NCBI RefSeq assembly: GCF_900110275.1
Contig: NZ_FODC01000001.1
Coordinates: 1,465,198 to 1,529,197, forward strand
DNA length: 64,000 nucleotides
Direction of reading: 5' to 3'
From: Duganella sp. CF517
GTDB taxonomy: Bacteria; Pseudomonadota; Gammaproteobacteria; Burkholderiales; Burkholderiaceae_D
Shown here: positions 27,585-37,005 of the stretch, one piece after another
Layout: every line of letters starts with the position of its first letter
How positions within the stretch are numbered: the first letter of the stretch is position 1
Program-made: the position numbers and the translations under genes
The notes under the pieces: model-generated
Databases searched by the model: none
What the model was told of the DNA's origin: nothing
The model's input: only the letters and a program-made list of their open reading frames with translations

Positions 27585-29836
27585 GGCAGCACCTCGAGGC
27601 GGGCCTCCAAGCGGAGGTCGTCGGAGGCGGCGCCCACCATCAGCCTGAAGCTTCCGGGTTCGACCACGCTGGCCAGGCTGGCGTCGATAAACGACAGCGT
27701 GGCGCGATCGATGGTGAATTCCACCTGCGCCGACGCGCCGGGCTGCAGGCCGACCTTGCGGAAGCCGCGCAGCAGCCGCACCGGCCGCGCCAGCGAGGCC
27801 ACCTCGTCGTGCACATACAACTGCACCACTTCCTCGCCGTACACGGCGCCGCTGTTGGTCAGCGTGAAGCGCAAAGTGGCCTTGCCGTCGGCCTTGATCG
27901 CCGCCGCGCTCAGGGCCGGCGCGGTGTACTCGAACGTGGTGTAGCTGAGCCCGTGCCCGAAGGCGTACAGCGGGGTGTTGGGACTATCGATGTACTGGCT
28001 GCGGTAAGGGGCGCGCACCGCGCCGGCCGGGCGCCCCGTCATGTAGTGCGCGTAGCTGATCGGGATCTGCCCCACCGAGCGCGGGAACGTGATCGGCAGT
28101 TTGGCCGACGGATTGACGTGCCCGAACAGCAGGTCGCCGATGGCGTTGCCCCCCTCGCTGCCCGGCAGCCAGGCCAGCAGGATGGCGCCCGCATGCTCGG
28201 CGACCGTGTTCAGGATCAGCGGGCGCCCGCCCAGCACCACCGCCGCCACCGGCTTGCCGGCGCGCGCGACCCGTTGCACCAGTTCGTTCTGGCGCCCTGG
28301 CAGGCCGATGTCGGCGCGCGAGCGGTCCTCGCCCGTCATGTCCCAGCCCTCGCCGACTGCCAGCACCACCAGGTCCGCCTGCAGCGCCGCCGCTTCGGCG
28401 GCGGCGAAGCCGGCGTCGCTGGCGCAATCGACGTCGCACCCGTCGAGCACCGTCACCTGCGTGCCGGCGGGCGCGCGCGCCTTGATCGCCTCGGCGATAG
28501 TGACGACGTGCTGCGGCGACGAATTGACCAGCCAGCCGCCCTCGAGGTCGCGGCGGGCGCGCGCCAGCGGGCCGATCACGGCAATATGGCGCACCCGCGG
28601 CGGGATCGGCAGCAGCCGTTCGTGGTTCTTGAGCAACACCGCCGACTTGCGCGCCGCTTCCAGCGCGACCAACCGGTGCGCGGGATTCGACAGCGCCTGG
28701 CGCTCGCGCCGCTCGTCGGAAAAGCGGTACGGGTCCTTGAACAGTCCAAGGCGCGCCTTCATCTCGAGCACCCTGCGCACGGCGGCGTCCAGCGTCGGCG
28801 TGGCGACCGCGCCGGAGCGCACCGCGGCGGCCAGCGCCTTGTCGTACACATGGCTTTCCATGTCGATGTCGTTGCCCGCATTGAGCGCCAGCGGCGCGGC
28901 GTGCGCGGCGTCGCGCGCGAAGCCGTGGGTGATCATCTCGCCCACCGATCCCCAGTCGCTCACGACGATGCCGTCGTAGCCCCACTGGCGGCGCAGCAGC
29001 GTGGTTTGCAAGTAGCGGCTGCCGGTGGCCGGCACGCCGTTGAGTGTGTTGAAAGCGTTCATGAAGGACGCCACGCCGGCATCGGCGGCCGCCTTGAACG
29101 GTGGCAGGTACACGTCGTGCAGTTGTTGCAGGCTCATGTCGACCGTGTTGTAGTCGCGGCCGGCGAGCGCGGCGCCGTAGCCGGCGAAATGCTTGGCCGT
29201 GGCCATCACCGCGTCGGTGTCGCCCAGGCGCCGCTTCTGGAAGCCGAGCACCCTGGCGCGCGCGACGGCGGCGCCCAGCCAGGGGTCCTCGCCGGCGCCC
29301 TCCATCACCCGGCCCCAGCGCGGATCGCGCGCCACGTCGACCATCGGCGCGAACGTCCAGTGGATGCCGGACGCCGATGCTTCGATGGCGGCGATGCGGG
29401 CCGATTGCTCGATCAGCCCGAGGTCCCAGGATGCCGTCTCGCCCAGCGGGACCGGGAACACGGTCTGGTAGCCGTGAATGACGTCCAGGGCGAACAGCAG
29501 CGGAATTTTCAGGCGCGAGCGCATCGCCCATTGCTGGTACTGGCGGGTCGCCGCGGCGCCGCGGATGTTGAGCATGGAGCCGATCCGGCCGGACCGCACG
29601 GCGGCGGCGAGATCCTCGGCCTTGGCGGGACTGACCGGCCCGGTCGCGTCGGCGCCGGCGACCTGGTTAAGCTGGCCGACTTTTTCGTCGACGCTCATGC
29701 GGGCCATGAGCGCGCCGACGCGACGGCTGTCCTCGGCGGATAACGCGGGCAGTCGCGCGGTCGCCTCGGCGGCCACGGCGGCCACGGGCAGCATGACGGC
29801 GGCGAGCAACGCGGCCGCCGGAAGATGAGAACGCAT
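27581..29836 (-). CDS. bglX: Glycoside hydrolase family 3 beta-glucosidase (BglX-like), periplasmic
   Basis: A 751-residue GH3 enzyme. The signal peptide (MRSHLPAAALLAAVMLPVAA, ending AVAA) starts at the ATG at 29836; an in-frame extension upstream has no protein character. The TIM barrel shows HWTFAPMVDVARDPRWGR and KHFAGYGAA, with the nucleophile Asp294 in GIVVSDWGS. The alpha/beta sandwich domain has LVVLAVGEGWDMTGEDRSRA, and the C-terminal fibronectin-III-like domain starts about residue 640. It removes terminal glucose from beta-linked oligosaccharides. It is the first gene of the GH3-GH2 operon, with a LacI-type operator and a possible TATAAT -10 box at 29985-29990 upstream. Confidence 0.92.
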   Translation of the reverse strand: MRSHLPAAALLAAVMLPVAAVAAEATARLPALSAEDSRRVGALMARMSVDEKVGQLNQVAGADATGPVSPAKAEDLAAAVRSGRIGSMLNIRGAAATRQYQQWAMRSRLKIPLLFALDVIHGYQTVFPVPLGETASWDLGLIEQSARIAAIEASASGIHWTFAPMVDVARDPRWGRVMEGAGEDPWLGAAVARARVLGFQKRRLGDTDAVMATAKHFAGYGAALAGRDYNTVDMSLQQLHDVYLPPFKAAADAGVASFMNAFNTLNGVPATGSRYLQTTLLRRQWGYDGIVVSDWGSVGEMITHGFARDAAHAAPLALNAGNDIDMESHVYDKALAAAVRSGAVATPTLDAAVRRVLEMKARLGLFKDPYRFSDERRERQALSNPAHRLVALEAARKSAVLLKNHERLLPIPPRVRHIAVIGPLARARRDLEGGWLVNSSPQHVVTIAEAIKARAPAGTQVTVLDGCDVDCASDAGFAAAEAAALQADLVVLAVGEGWDMTGEDRSRADIGLPGRQNELVQRVARAGKPVAAVVLGGRPLILNTVAEHAGAILLAWLPGSEGGNAIGDLLFGHVNPSAKLPITFPRSVGQIPISYAHYMTGRPAGAVRAPYRSQYIDSPNTPLYAFGHGLSYTTFEYTAPALSAAAIKADGKATLRFTLTNSGAVYGEEVVQLYVHDEVASLARPVRLLRGFRKVGLQPGASAQVEFTIDRATLSFIDASLASVVEPGSFRLMVGAASDDLRLEARLEVLP

Positions 29837-30284
29837 GTAGGCCTTTCCAAAAAGTGAGATGGGGCGTCGGCGCCCCCGGCGGGGCACGGGACAAGTAACT
29901 TGCCTACAGCGCGCGCGGCGCATCCCCGCCGGCGCGTTCAAGCGCCACCGGCCCGGCAAGTTTGGAATCGCTTCCATGCTTGGTATTATATCGACGGCAC
30001 TCGCTAACGAATCAGAATCGTCGCCATTTGGCTATTCCATTTTTCGCCAAACCCATATTGATTTTTCGTAATCGATAGCAATTCGATGCGATTGGTTAAG
30101 ACGGCATACCGATTTCGATATGCCATACGCTATTTTATGAATACCTGCCCCCGGCAGGCTTGGTGATAGGATTGAATCCGGCGAATCAGGACCGCATGCT
30201 GTAGTTTCGTTACAACATGCGCTGTTCGCTGTGGAAGCGCCCCGCTGGCCACGCCGCCGCGGGAACGACAATAATCAGGAGACA
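29837..30284. other. Divergent promoter region between GH3 and GH16 genes, 448 nt
   Basis: No gene is seen. The central part (29975-30150) is A/T-rich. It holds a minus-strand TATAAT (29985-29990) with the LacI-type operator just downstream. There is also an imperfect palindrome GGCATA-N10-TATGCC (30103-30124) and a short CCTGCC-CCC-GGCAGG hairpin (30144-30158). A half-site TGGAAGCG occurs at 30232 near the GH16 gene. Confidence 0.55.
29963..29976. promoter_or_regulatory. LacI/GalR-type operator
   Basis: TGGAATCGCTTCCA fits the LacI-family pattern TGGAAnCGnTTCCA with its central CG. It lies 127 bp before the GH3 start and about 9 bp after a minus-strand TATAAT, so a bound repressor would cover the likely transcription start. 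No LacI-family gene is in the window, so the regulator must be elsewhere. Confidence 0.65.
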
Positions 30285-31199
30285 ATGATGCGTCATTCAG
30301 TCAGTACCGTACTCGCGTTCGCCGTGGCGTTGGCCGCCTGCGGCGGCGCGGGGGGAGGCAACGCGGCGCCACCGGCGAACGCGGTGTCGGCCAATCCAGC
30401 GGCGCCGCCTCCGGCAGGACCGGTGGCGTCGACGCTGATCGACGCGCCCAGGCCCGCCGAGTGGCGGCTGGTCTGGCACGACGAATTCGACCAGGTGGGC
30501 GGATCGGACTTGCCCGACCCGTCCAAGTGGGACTACGACACCTGGGGCAACCAGGGCGGCTGGCCCAACAACGAACAACAGTATTACGCGCGCGCCAGGC
30601 GCGAAAATTCCCGGGTCGAGAACGGCATGCTGGTCATCGAAGCACGCAAGGAACGCCTGGACTCCGCCGCCGACTACGGCGGCCAAGCCTATACCTCGGC
30701 CCGGCTGGTGACGCGCGGCAAGCAGGACTGGTTGTACGGCTTCGTCGAGATACGCGCCAAGCTGCCGTGCGGGGTCGGAACCTGGCCGGCGTTCTGGACG
30801 CTGGGCAGCGGCGGCAAGTGGCCCGACGACGGCGAAATCGACATCATGGAGCATGTCGGGCGCAACCCGGGCGAGGTGTCGGGCACCATCCACACGCTGG
30901 CCTACAACCACACCAACAATACCCAGCTGGGGGCGTCGATCCGGCGCGACACCGTGTGCGACAGCTTCCATCGCTACCAGCTGACGTGGACCGCGACCCA
31001 GATCAAGATCGGCATCGACGACAAGTCGTACTTCCAGTTCAGCAATCCGGGAGGCGCAGACCGCGCCAAGTGGCCGTTCGACCGGCCCCAGTACCTGCTG
31101 CTGAACATCGCCATGGGCGGTATGCTGGGAGGCCCGGTCGGCGACACGGCGCTGCCCGCCCGCATGGAAGTCGATTATGTGCGCGTCTGGCAACCGTAG
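30285..31199 (+). CDS. Glycoside hydrolase family 16 lipoprotein (laminarinase/beta-glucanase-like)
   Basis: A 304-residue enzyme. A lipoprotein signal (VLAFAVALAAC, Cys19) is followed by a Pro/Ala-rich linker to about residue 55 and the GH16 jelly roll. The catalytic motif EIDIME spans Glu184-Glu189, followed by HVG, as in beta-1,3- and mixed-linked glucanases. Supporting motifs are WHDEFDQ, NNEQQYYARA and GTWPAFWTLG. AGGAG precedes two adjacent ATGs (30285, 30288); either may be used. As an outer-membrane-anchored endo-enzyme it would cut the polysaccharide before uptake by the TonB receptor. Final breakdown would be by GH3 and GH2. Confidence 0.9.
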   Translation: MMRHSVSTVLAFAVALAACGGAGGGNAAPPANAVSANPAAPPPAGPVASTLIDAPRPAEWRLVWHDEFDQVGGSDLPDPSKWDYDTWGNQGGWPNNEQQYYARARRENSRVENGMLVIEARKERLDSAADYGGQAYTSARLVTRGKQDWLYGFVEIRAKLPCGVGTWPAFWTLGSGGKWPDDGEIDIMEHVGRNPGEVSGTIHTLAYNHTNNTQLGASIRRDTVCDSFHRYQLTWTATQIKIGIDDKSYFQFSNPGGADRAKWPFDRPQYLLLNIAMGGMLGGPVGDTALPARMEVDYVRVWQP

Positions 31200-31205
31200 G
31201 CGGCC

Positions 31206-32186
31206 ATGGGCGAACGGACCATTCTCCCGCCACCCGAGCTGTCGGAGCGGCCGACGCTGAAGATGCGCCACCTCGTGCTGCTGGGCGAACTCGGCAAGCA
31301 CGGCACCATCGCGCAGGCCGCCAAGGCGGTACACTTGAGCCAGCCGGCGGCCTCCAAGCTGCTCGGCGAACTGGAACAGGTGCTCGGCGTGCAGCTGTTC
31401 GAGCGCTCGGCGCGCGGGGTGGAACCGACCTGGTACGGCACCATCCTGTTGCGCCGCGCGCGCGCGGCGCTGGGGGAAATGGAAGCGGCCCACCAGGAGA
31501 TCCACGACGTCATGACGGGCCTGCGCGGCCATGTGCGCGTTGGCGCGATCCTCACGCCGGCCGTCTCGCTGGTGCCGCAGGCGATCGTGCGGCTGCAGGC
31601 GGACAATCCGGCGGTGCAGGTTTCGGTCACGGTCGACGGCAGCGTGCGATTGCTGCAGGCGCTGCAGCGCGACGAGCTCGATATCGTCGTCGGCCGCGCG
31701 GTGCTGATCGACCAGCTCGACCAATTGCGCGTCGAGCCGGTCGCCGACGAGCCGCACAGCCTGCTCGCGCGCGCCAAGCATCCGTTGCTCGACGAGCATC
31801 CCATCACGCTGGCCGGCGTGGCGCGCCAGCCATGGATCATGCCGCCGGCCGCCAGCGTCCTGCGCGCGCGCCTGCAAGCGCTGTTTCTGGCCGGCGCCAT
31901 CGAACCGCCGCGTGACATTGTCGAGACCAGCGCGCTGCCGGTGGTGTCGTCGCTCATCATGCGCAGCGACATGCTGGTGGCGCTGCCGCCTCCGCTTCTG
32001 CAGCCGTACCTCGACGCTGGCGCGATCGTCGTCCTGCCGTTCGAACTCGGCATTACGATGGACTGCTACGGCATCATCACGCGGCGCGGACGCGAACTGC
32101 AGCCGGCCGCGCAATCGCTGCTGGCGATACTGCGCCAGCAGTCGGCGCCGGGTTTTCCCGGGCATCCCCGGCCAACCCCGGTTTAA
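31206..32186 (+). CDS. LysR-family regulator (GbpR-like)
   Basis: A 326-residue LysR regulator starting 6 nt after the GH16 stop, so probably co-transcribed. The HTH is at about residues 20-75 (LVLLGELGKHGTIAQAAKAV, QPAASKLLGELEQVLGVQLF). The sensor domain shows RVGAILTPAVSLVPQAIVRL. It resembles GbpR, which controls sugar-binding protein genes, and is a plausible local regulator of the glycan locus. Its last 4 bases overlap the convergent LysR gene. Confidence 0.9.
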   Translation: MGERTILPPPELSERPTLKMRHLVLLGELGKHGTIAQAAKAVHLSQPAASKLLGELEQVLGVQLFERSARGVEPTWYGTILLRRARAALGEMEAAHQEIHDVMTGLRGHVRVGAILTPAVSLVPQAIVRLQADNPAVQVSVTVDGSVRLLQALQRDELDIVVGRAVLIDQLDQLRVEPVADEPHSLLARAKHPLLDEHPITLAGVARQPWIMPPAASVLRARLQALFLAGAIEPPRDIVETSALPVVSSLIMRSDMLVALPPPLLQPYLDAGAIVVLPFELGITMDCYGIITRRGRELQPAAQSLLAILRQQSAPGFPGHPRPTPV

Positions 32187-33088
32187 GGCAAGGCCGGCGC
32201 CACGCCATCGAACCCCGGCGTGGCCGCGAACACCGCGGCGATGTGGTCGATGAACACGCTGGCGCGCAGCGGCAGCAGGCGCGCCGCCGAATAGACGGCG
32301 TTGACCGGCGAGAACGTCGGCGCGTGCCCGGCCAGCACGTCGACCAGCGCGCCGGCGCGCAGGTGATCGGCCACCATCCAGCGCGGCAGGTAGCCGATGC
32401 CCAGGCCCGCGAGCGCGGCGCGCCGCACCCCCTCCAGGCTGTTGACCCGCAGCCGCCCGCGCACATGGACTTCGCCATCGCTCAGGCGCCACGCGCCGCT
32501 GCCGCCGAGCAGCGTGTAGACGATGCACTGGTGCCGCGCCAGGTCGGCCGTCGCCGCCGGCGCGCCGTGCCGCGCCACATAGCCGGCGCTGGCGACGCAC
32601 AGGCGCTCCGAATTGCCCAGACGGCGGGCGCGCAGCGCGCTGTCCTTGAGCTCGCCGCCCCGGATGGCGATGTCGATGCCCTCGGCCACCAAGTCGACAT
32701 AGCCATCGTCCATGCGCAGCTCCAGTTCGATGTCGGGGTAGCGCTCCAGGAAGGCCGGCAAGGTGGCGGTGATGACTTCCGTGCCCAGCGCCGGCGAGCA
32801 GGCCACGCGCAGCAAGCCGCGCGGATTGTGCTGTCCCAGCACGTCGGCCTCGGCCTGCGCGATCAGGTCGAGCGCCTGGCGCGCCTGCGCGTAATAGCGG
32901 TGGCCCTCCGGCGTGACGACCAGCTGGCGCGTCGAACGGTGCAGCAACAGCGCCCCCAGTTCCGCCTCCAGCGCGGCGATATGGCGGCTGACATTGGGTT
33001 GGCCGATGGCCAGCTCGCGGGCGACGGCCGAAAAGCTGCCGGTCTCGACCACGCGCACAAAACAGCGCATCCATAGCAATTTATTCAT
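32183..33088 (-). CDS. LysR-family transcriptional regulator
   Basis: A 301-residue regulator of the DsdA/CrgA-like branch: MNKLLWMRCFVRVVETGSFS, HTH QPNVSRHIAALEAELGALLL, and a sensor domain beginning GLLRVACSPALGTEVI. It is divergent from the short-chain dehydrogenase at 33222, with a palindrome between them, so it probably controls that gene. Confidence 0.92.
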   Translation of the reverse strand: MNKLLWMRCFVRVVETGSFSAVARELAIGQPNVSRHIAALEAELGALLLHRSTRQLVVTPEGHRYYAQARQALDLIAQAEADVLGQHNPRGLLRVACSPALGTEVITATLPAFLERYPDIELELRMDDGYVDLVAEGIDIAIRGGELKDSALRARRLGNSERLCVASAGYVARHGAPAATADLARHQCIVYTLLGGSGAWRLSDGEVHVRGRLRVNSLEGVRRAALAGLGIGYLPRWMVADHLRAGALVDVLAGHAPTFSPVNAVYSAARLLPLRASVFIDHIAAVFAATPGFDGVAPALP

Positions 33089-33109
33089 TTTCCGATTGCC
33101 CGCAAAGTA

Positions 33110-33132
33110 TTTATGCGATTAAAACATAAATC
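33110..33132. promoter_or_regulatory. Probable LysR operator (ATTTATG-N9-CATAAAT)
   Basis: A 23-bp inverted repeat with perfect 7-bp arms lies in the 133-bp region between the LysR gene and the divergent dehydrogenase gene, 21 bp from the LysR start. Its position and its A/T-rich arms fit a LysR binding site. Confidence 0.55.
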
Positions 33133-33221
33133 ATATGCGCCGCGCCTGTCTTATCGCCGGCCTGTTCCGGGCGCACACTGCTTCCATGGTCTTTCGACCC
33201 AACCAATGGAAAGGAAACATC

Positions 33222-33977
33222 ATGTCCCAGAAACTCGAAGGAAAAATCGCCGTCGTCACCGGCGGCACCAGCGGCATCGGCCTGGCCGTCGCCAAGCGCT
33301 TCGCCAGCGAGGGCGCGCGCGTCTACATCACCGGACGCCGCCAGCCGGAACTCGACGCCGCGGTCGACGCGATCGGCGCGGCCGCGATCGGCGCGCGCGT
33401 CGATTCGGCCGACCAGGCGCAGTTGCAGGCGCTGTTCGACCGCGTCAAGGCCGAACACGGCAAGCTCGATGTGCTGGTGGCCAACGCCGGCGGCGGCTCG
33501 ATGCTGCCGCTGGGCCAGATCACCGAGGCTCACTTCGACGACACCTTCGGCCGCAACGTCAAAGGCACCTTGTTCACGGTGCAGACGGCGCTGCCGCTGC
33601 TGGGCCAGGGCGCGTCGGTGATCCTGACCGGCTCGACCGCCGGCAGCACCGGCACCGAGGCGTTCAGCGTCTACGCGGCGTCGAAGGCGGCGGTGCGCTC
33701 GTTCGCCCGCAACTGGATCCTCGACCTGAAGGGGCGCGGCATCCGGATCAACACCATCAGCCCCGGCCCGATCAGGACGCCGGGCCTGGTGGAGCTGGCC
33801 GGGCCGGACGCCGCCCGGCAGCAAGGCTTGCTCGACCACCTCGCCGCGCAGATTCCGATGGGGCGCGTCGGCGAGCCCGACGAGATCGCCAAGGCGGCGG
33901 TGTTCCTGGCCTCGGACGACGCCAGCTTCGTCAACGGCGTCGAGCTGTTCGTCGACGGCGGCGTGGCGCAAATCTAG
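33222..33977 (+). CDS. Short-chain dehydrogenase/reductase
   Basis: A 251-residue SDR enzyme. The nucleotide-binding motif is [15 protein letters not shown] at about 14-28, NAGG is at about 88, and catalytic Ser/Tyr/Lys are in [10 protein letters not shown] and YAASKAAV. The end [15 protein letters not shown] is typical of classical SDRs. AAGGAAA precedes the ATG at 33222. Arg in TGRRQPE suggests a preference for NADP(H). The substrate is unknown; regulation by the divergent LysR protein is likely. Confidence 0.92.
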   Translation: MSQKLEGKIAVVTGGTSGIGLAVAKRFASEGARVYITGRRQPELDAAVDAIGAAAIGARVDSADQAQLQALFDRVKAEHGKLDVLVANAGGGSMLPLGQITEAHFDDTFGRNVKGTLFTVQTALPLLGQGASVILTGSTAGSTGTEAFSVYAASKAAVRSFARNWILDLKGRGIRINTISPGPIRTPGLVELAGPDAARQQGLLDHLAAQIPMGRVGEPDEIAKAAVFLASDDASFVNGVELFVDGGVAQI

Positions 33978-33984
33978 TCGGCCG

Positions 33985-36909
33985 TCACGCCTCCAGCGGC
34001 TGCGGCTCGCCCAGCATGAAGCCCTGGGCGTAATCGACGCCGATCTCGGTCAGCTTGGCCAGCGTGTCCTCGTCATTGACGAACTCGGCGATGGTGCGGC
34101 GTCCCATGATGTGGCTGATGTCGTTGGTGAAGCGCACCATCTCGAAGTCGACCGTGCTGCTGGTCATCATCTGGATGAACGAGCCGTCGATCTTGACGTA
34201 GTTGACCGGCAACTGCTTCAGATAGGCGAACGAGGCCATGCCGGTGCCGAAATCGTCGAGCGCGAAGCGGCAGCCCAGCCGCTGCAAGGCCAGCACGAAC
34301 GACAGCGTGTTCTGCATATTGGCGAAGGCGCCGGTCTCGGTGATCTCGAAGCACAGCTTGTGGGCCGGCACCGCCACCGCCTGGATGCGGGCGGCGGCGT
34401 ACTGCTGGAAACCCGGATCGGCCAGCGCCCGCTGCGACAGGTTGATGGTGCACAGCTCGAGCCGCTCGACGTGGCCGGGATGGGCCTCCAGCCAGGCCAG
34501 GCTGCGGTCGAGCACCCAGCGGTCGACCTCCTGCATGATGTCGTAGCGCTCGGCGGCCGGCAGGAAACTGGTCGGCCCCACCGGTCCGGCGCTGCCGTCC
34601 TTCATGCGCAGCAGGATCTCGTAGTGCAGGCCGCCGTCGCCGGCGCCGCCGAGCGCGCGGATCGGTTGGTGGTACAGCTGCAGCTCGTCGTTGCGGAAGG
34701 CGTCGCCGAGCCGCTTGACCCAGTACATGTCGTTGCGCCGCTGGGCGATCTCGGCGCCGCCGCGCTGTTGCAGGAACACCCGGTTGCGTCCGCCCTCCTT
34801 GGCGATGTAGCAGGCGTGGTCGGCCTGGCGCAGCGCCTCCTCCATCGTCGTGGTGCCGCCGTCGAGCGGCGTCAGGCCGATGCTCACGCCCAGCCGGAAC
34901 ACCTGGTTGTTGCAGATGTAGCGGAAGTTGCGCGTGGTCTCGAGCAGCTTGTCGGCCACCACCTTGGCCTCCTCCACCGTGCAGTGCTCGACGATCAGCG
35001 CGAACTCGTCGCCGCCGATGCGCGCCAGCGTGTCGCGCTCGCGCACATGGGCGCCGTAGGCCACCGACAGCTGGCGCAGCAGGTCGTCGCCGGCCGCGTG
35101 GCCGCAGGTGTCGTTGACGATCTTGAACTGGTCCAGGTCCAGGTACAGCAGCGCGCTGTTGCTGGCGCCCGGCTGGCCGGTGCGGTCGAGCGCGCGCTGC
35201 AGGCGCACGCCGAACTCGCGCCGGTTCACCAGGCCGGTCAGCACGTCGTGGCTGGCCTGGTAGCCCAGGTGCTTGAGCAGCCCGCGCGACTCGGTGACGT
35301 CGTTGAGCACCAGCACGGCGCCGCCGGTGCGGTTGTCCGGCAATTGCAACGGCGCGGCCGCGTAGTCGATCATGTGCCGGCCGCCGCCGCGCGCGTGCAG
35401 CACCGCCGGCGCGGACGACGTCACCGGCCGGTTCTCGCGCAGGCAGCGCAGCACCGGATCGATGCCGGCCGCGGGCGCGCGCGGCTGCCCGCCCGGCTCG
35501 TCGGCCGGCTCCTCGTCCAGTTGCAGCACCTCGTCGAGCGGCCGGCCCAGGGCCTCCCGCTGGCTCCAGCCGGTCAGCCGTTCGGCGGCCGTGTTCATGC
35601 TGTCGATGCGCCCGTCCAGGCCGGTGGTGACGACGCCGTTGCTGATGGCCCGCAACGTCACCTCGGCGCGCTCCTTTTCCGCCCGCAGCGATTCCTGCGC
35701 CCGCTTCAGATCGTCGATGTCGTGGGCCACGGCGACGGCCATGCGGCGCTCGTCGCCGTCGGCCTGCACCGGCGTGGCGCCGACCCGGAAGTAGCGCGGC
35801 GCGGCGCCGGGCGGATGGAACACCAGTTCGCGCGCCGGCACCGGCCGGCCGCTGAGGATGGCCTGGGCCAGCGGAAACTCGTGCGCCAGCAGGCGCCGCC
35901 CGTCGAGATCGCGGATGTCGACGCGCACGTAGTCGTGGTACGTGGCGATCTCGTCGAGCGTGGCGCCGAAGATGCGCCGGGCCTTGAGGTTTTGGTACAG
36001 CAGTTTGCCCGATGGCACCTCCGCCACGAACACGCCGGACGGCATCTGGTCGATGACGGCGCGGAAGCGCAAGCGCATCAGCTGCAGCTCGTTGAGCAGG
36101 CGCTCGCGGTCCTCGGCCAGCAGGCGCATATCGTGGATGTCGACGCAAACACCGCTCAGCTCGCCCTGGCCCGCCGCATCGCGCGTCCAGTCGGCGCGCA
36201 CGAAGAACCAGCGGCAGTTGCCGTCCTGGCGGCACAGCCGCAGCTCCAGCGCCAGCGGGCGCGCCGGCATCGCCGTCATCATGGTGCGCAACCTGGCGCA
36301 TACGGCCGGCACGTCGCGCGGGTCGACCAGGGCGCGCCAGTCGCTGGCGTCGGGCGCGGCGCCGCCGGCCTCGTAGCCGAGCAATTGCTTGAGCGCGGGG
36401 GACAACGCCAGGTGGCGGCCGGCGGCCTGCCACTTCCAGGTGCCGGCGTTGGCGGCGGTCATGATGCGGCGGTTTTCTTCTTTTTCGTCGAGGCACTGCT
36501 CGAGCAGCTTGTGGCGCGTCAGGTCCATCGTGACCTTGGAAAACCCGATCAACCGGTCGTGCTCGTCGCGCAGGCCGGTGAGCGCGATGTGCGCCCAGAA
36601 CAGGCTGCCGTCCTTTCGGCGGCGCCAGGTTTCCTCGCTGTAGAAGCCGTGCTCGGCCGCCTGGCCCAGGTTGTGGTCGGCCCAGCGGCGCACCCGGTCC
36701 TCGTCGCGGTAGAGCAGCGACAGGTGTTGGCCGATCGCCTCGTCGGCGCGGTAGCCCTTCATGACCTCGGCCGCGCGGTTCCAGCTGGTGATCACGCCGC
36801 GCGTGTCCATCAGGAAGATGGCGCACTCCTTGATCTCCTGCACCATCAGGCAAAACATCCCGGCCGCCTGGTGCGGCAACGGTATCGATTCTTGGAGAGA
36901 TGGCGGCAT
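33985..36909 (-). CDS. PAS-GGDEF-EAL cyclic-di-GMP signalling protein
   Basis: A 974-residue cytoplasmic protein. Four PAS-type modules come first (ECAIFLMDTRGVITSWNRAA; TWKWQAAGRHLALSPALKQL; IDQMPSGVFVAEVPSGKLL; ISNGVVTTGLDGRIDSMNTA). The GGDEF domain has an intact active site RIGGDEFALIVE and an upstream RERD inhibitory site. The EAL domain has EIL in place of EAL (HYEILLRM), intact TINLSQRAL, CFEITETG, DDFGTG and VKIDGSF, and a weaker AEFVNDED. It may both make and degrade c-di-GMP. I start at the ATG at 36909; an upstream TTG at 36966 is possible, and neither has a good ribosome site. No membrane segment is seen. It ends 7 nt from the convergent dehydrogenase gene. Confidence 0.9.
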   Translation of the reverse strand: MPPSLQESIPLPHQAAGMFCLMVQEIKECAIFLMDTRGVITSWNRAAEVMKGYRADEAIGQHLSLLYRDEDRVRRWADHNLGQAAEHGFYSEETWRRRKDGSLFWAHIALTGLRDEHDRLIGFSKVTMDLTRHKLLEQCLDEKEENRRIMTAANAGTWKWQAAGRHLALSPALKQLLGYEAGGAAPDASDWRALVDPRDVPAVCARLRTMMTAMPARPLALELRLCRQDGNCRWFFVRADWTRDAAGQGELSGVCVDIHDMRLLAEDRERLLNELQLMRLRFRAVIDQMPSGVFVAEVPSGKLLYQNLKARRIFGATLDEIATYHDYVRVDIRDLDGRRLLAHEFPLAQAILSGRPVPARELVFHPPGAAPRYFRVGATPVQADGDERRMAVAVAHDIDDLKRAQESLRAEKERAEVTLRAISNGVVTTGLDGRIDSMNTAAERLTGWSQREALGRPLDEVLQLDEEPADEPGGQPRAPAAGIDPVLRCLRENRPVTSSAPAVLHARGGGRHMIDYAAAPLQLPDNRTGGAVLVLNDVTESRGLLKHLGYQASHDVLTGLVNRREFGVRLQRALDRTGQPGASNSALLYLDLDQFKIVNDTCGHAAGDDLLRQLSVAYGAHVRERDTLARIGGDEFALIVEHCTVEEAKVVADKLLETTRNFRYICNNQVFRLGVSIGLTPLDGGTTTMEEALRQADHACYIAKEGGRNRVFLQQRGGAEIAQRRNDMYWVKRLGDAFRNDELQLYHQPIRALGGAGDGGLHYEILLRMKDGSAGPVGPTSFLPAAERYDIMQEVDRWVLDRSLAWLEAHPGHVERLELCTINLSQRALADPGFQQYAAARIQAVAVPAHKLCFEITETGAFANMQNTLSFVLALQRLGCRFALDDFGTGMASFAYLKQLPVNYVKIDGSFIQMMTSSTVDFEMVRFTNDISHIMGRRTIAEFVNDEDTLAKLTEIGVDYAQGFMLGEPQPLEA

Positions 36910-37005
36910 GGGCTGCCCGGCCGGATCGGCGCGGCTCGACAAAATTGAACACCTATTTTGCCGCAATTTCGCCGCGCCGTTTGGCCGCGTTTCTACCGTG
37001 CCGCG

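Noticed and set aside
30103..30158. Terminator-like or operator hairpins (GGCATA/TATGCC and CCTGCC/GGCAGG)
   Set aside because: Arms are short or imperfect, and no T-run follows; kept only as a remark in the intergenic entry.
32183..32186. Possible gene fusion of the two LysR genes
   Set aside because: They are convergent on opposite strands and only share 4 bases at their ends.
34111..36948. Plus-strand 945-codon frame opposite the PAS-GGDEF-EAL gene
   Set aside because: Antisense shadow without recognisable domains; the opposite strand has clear PAS, GGDEF and EAL signatures.
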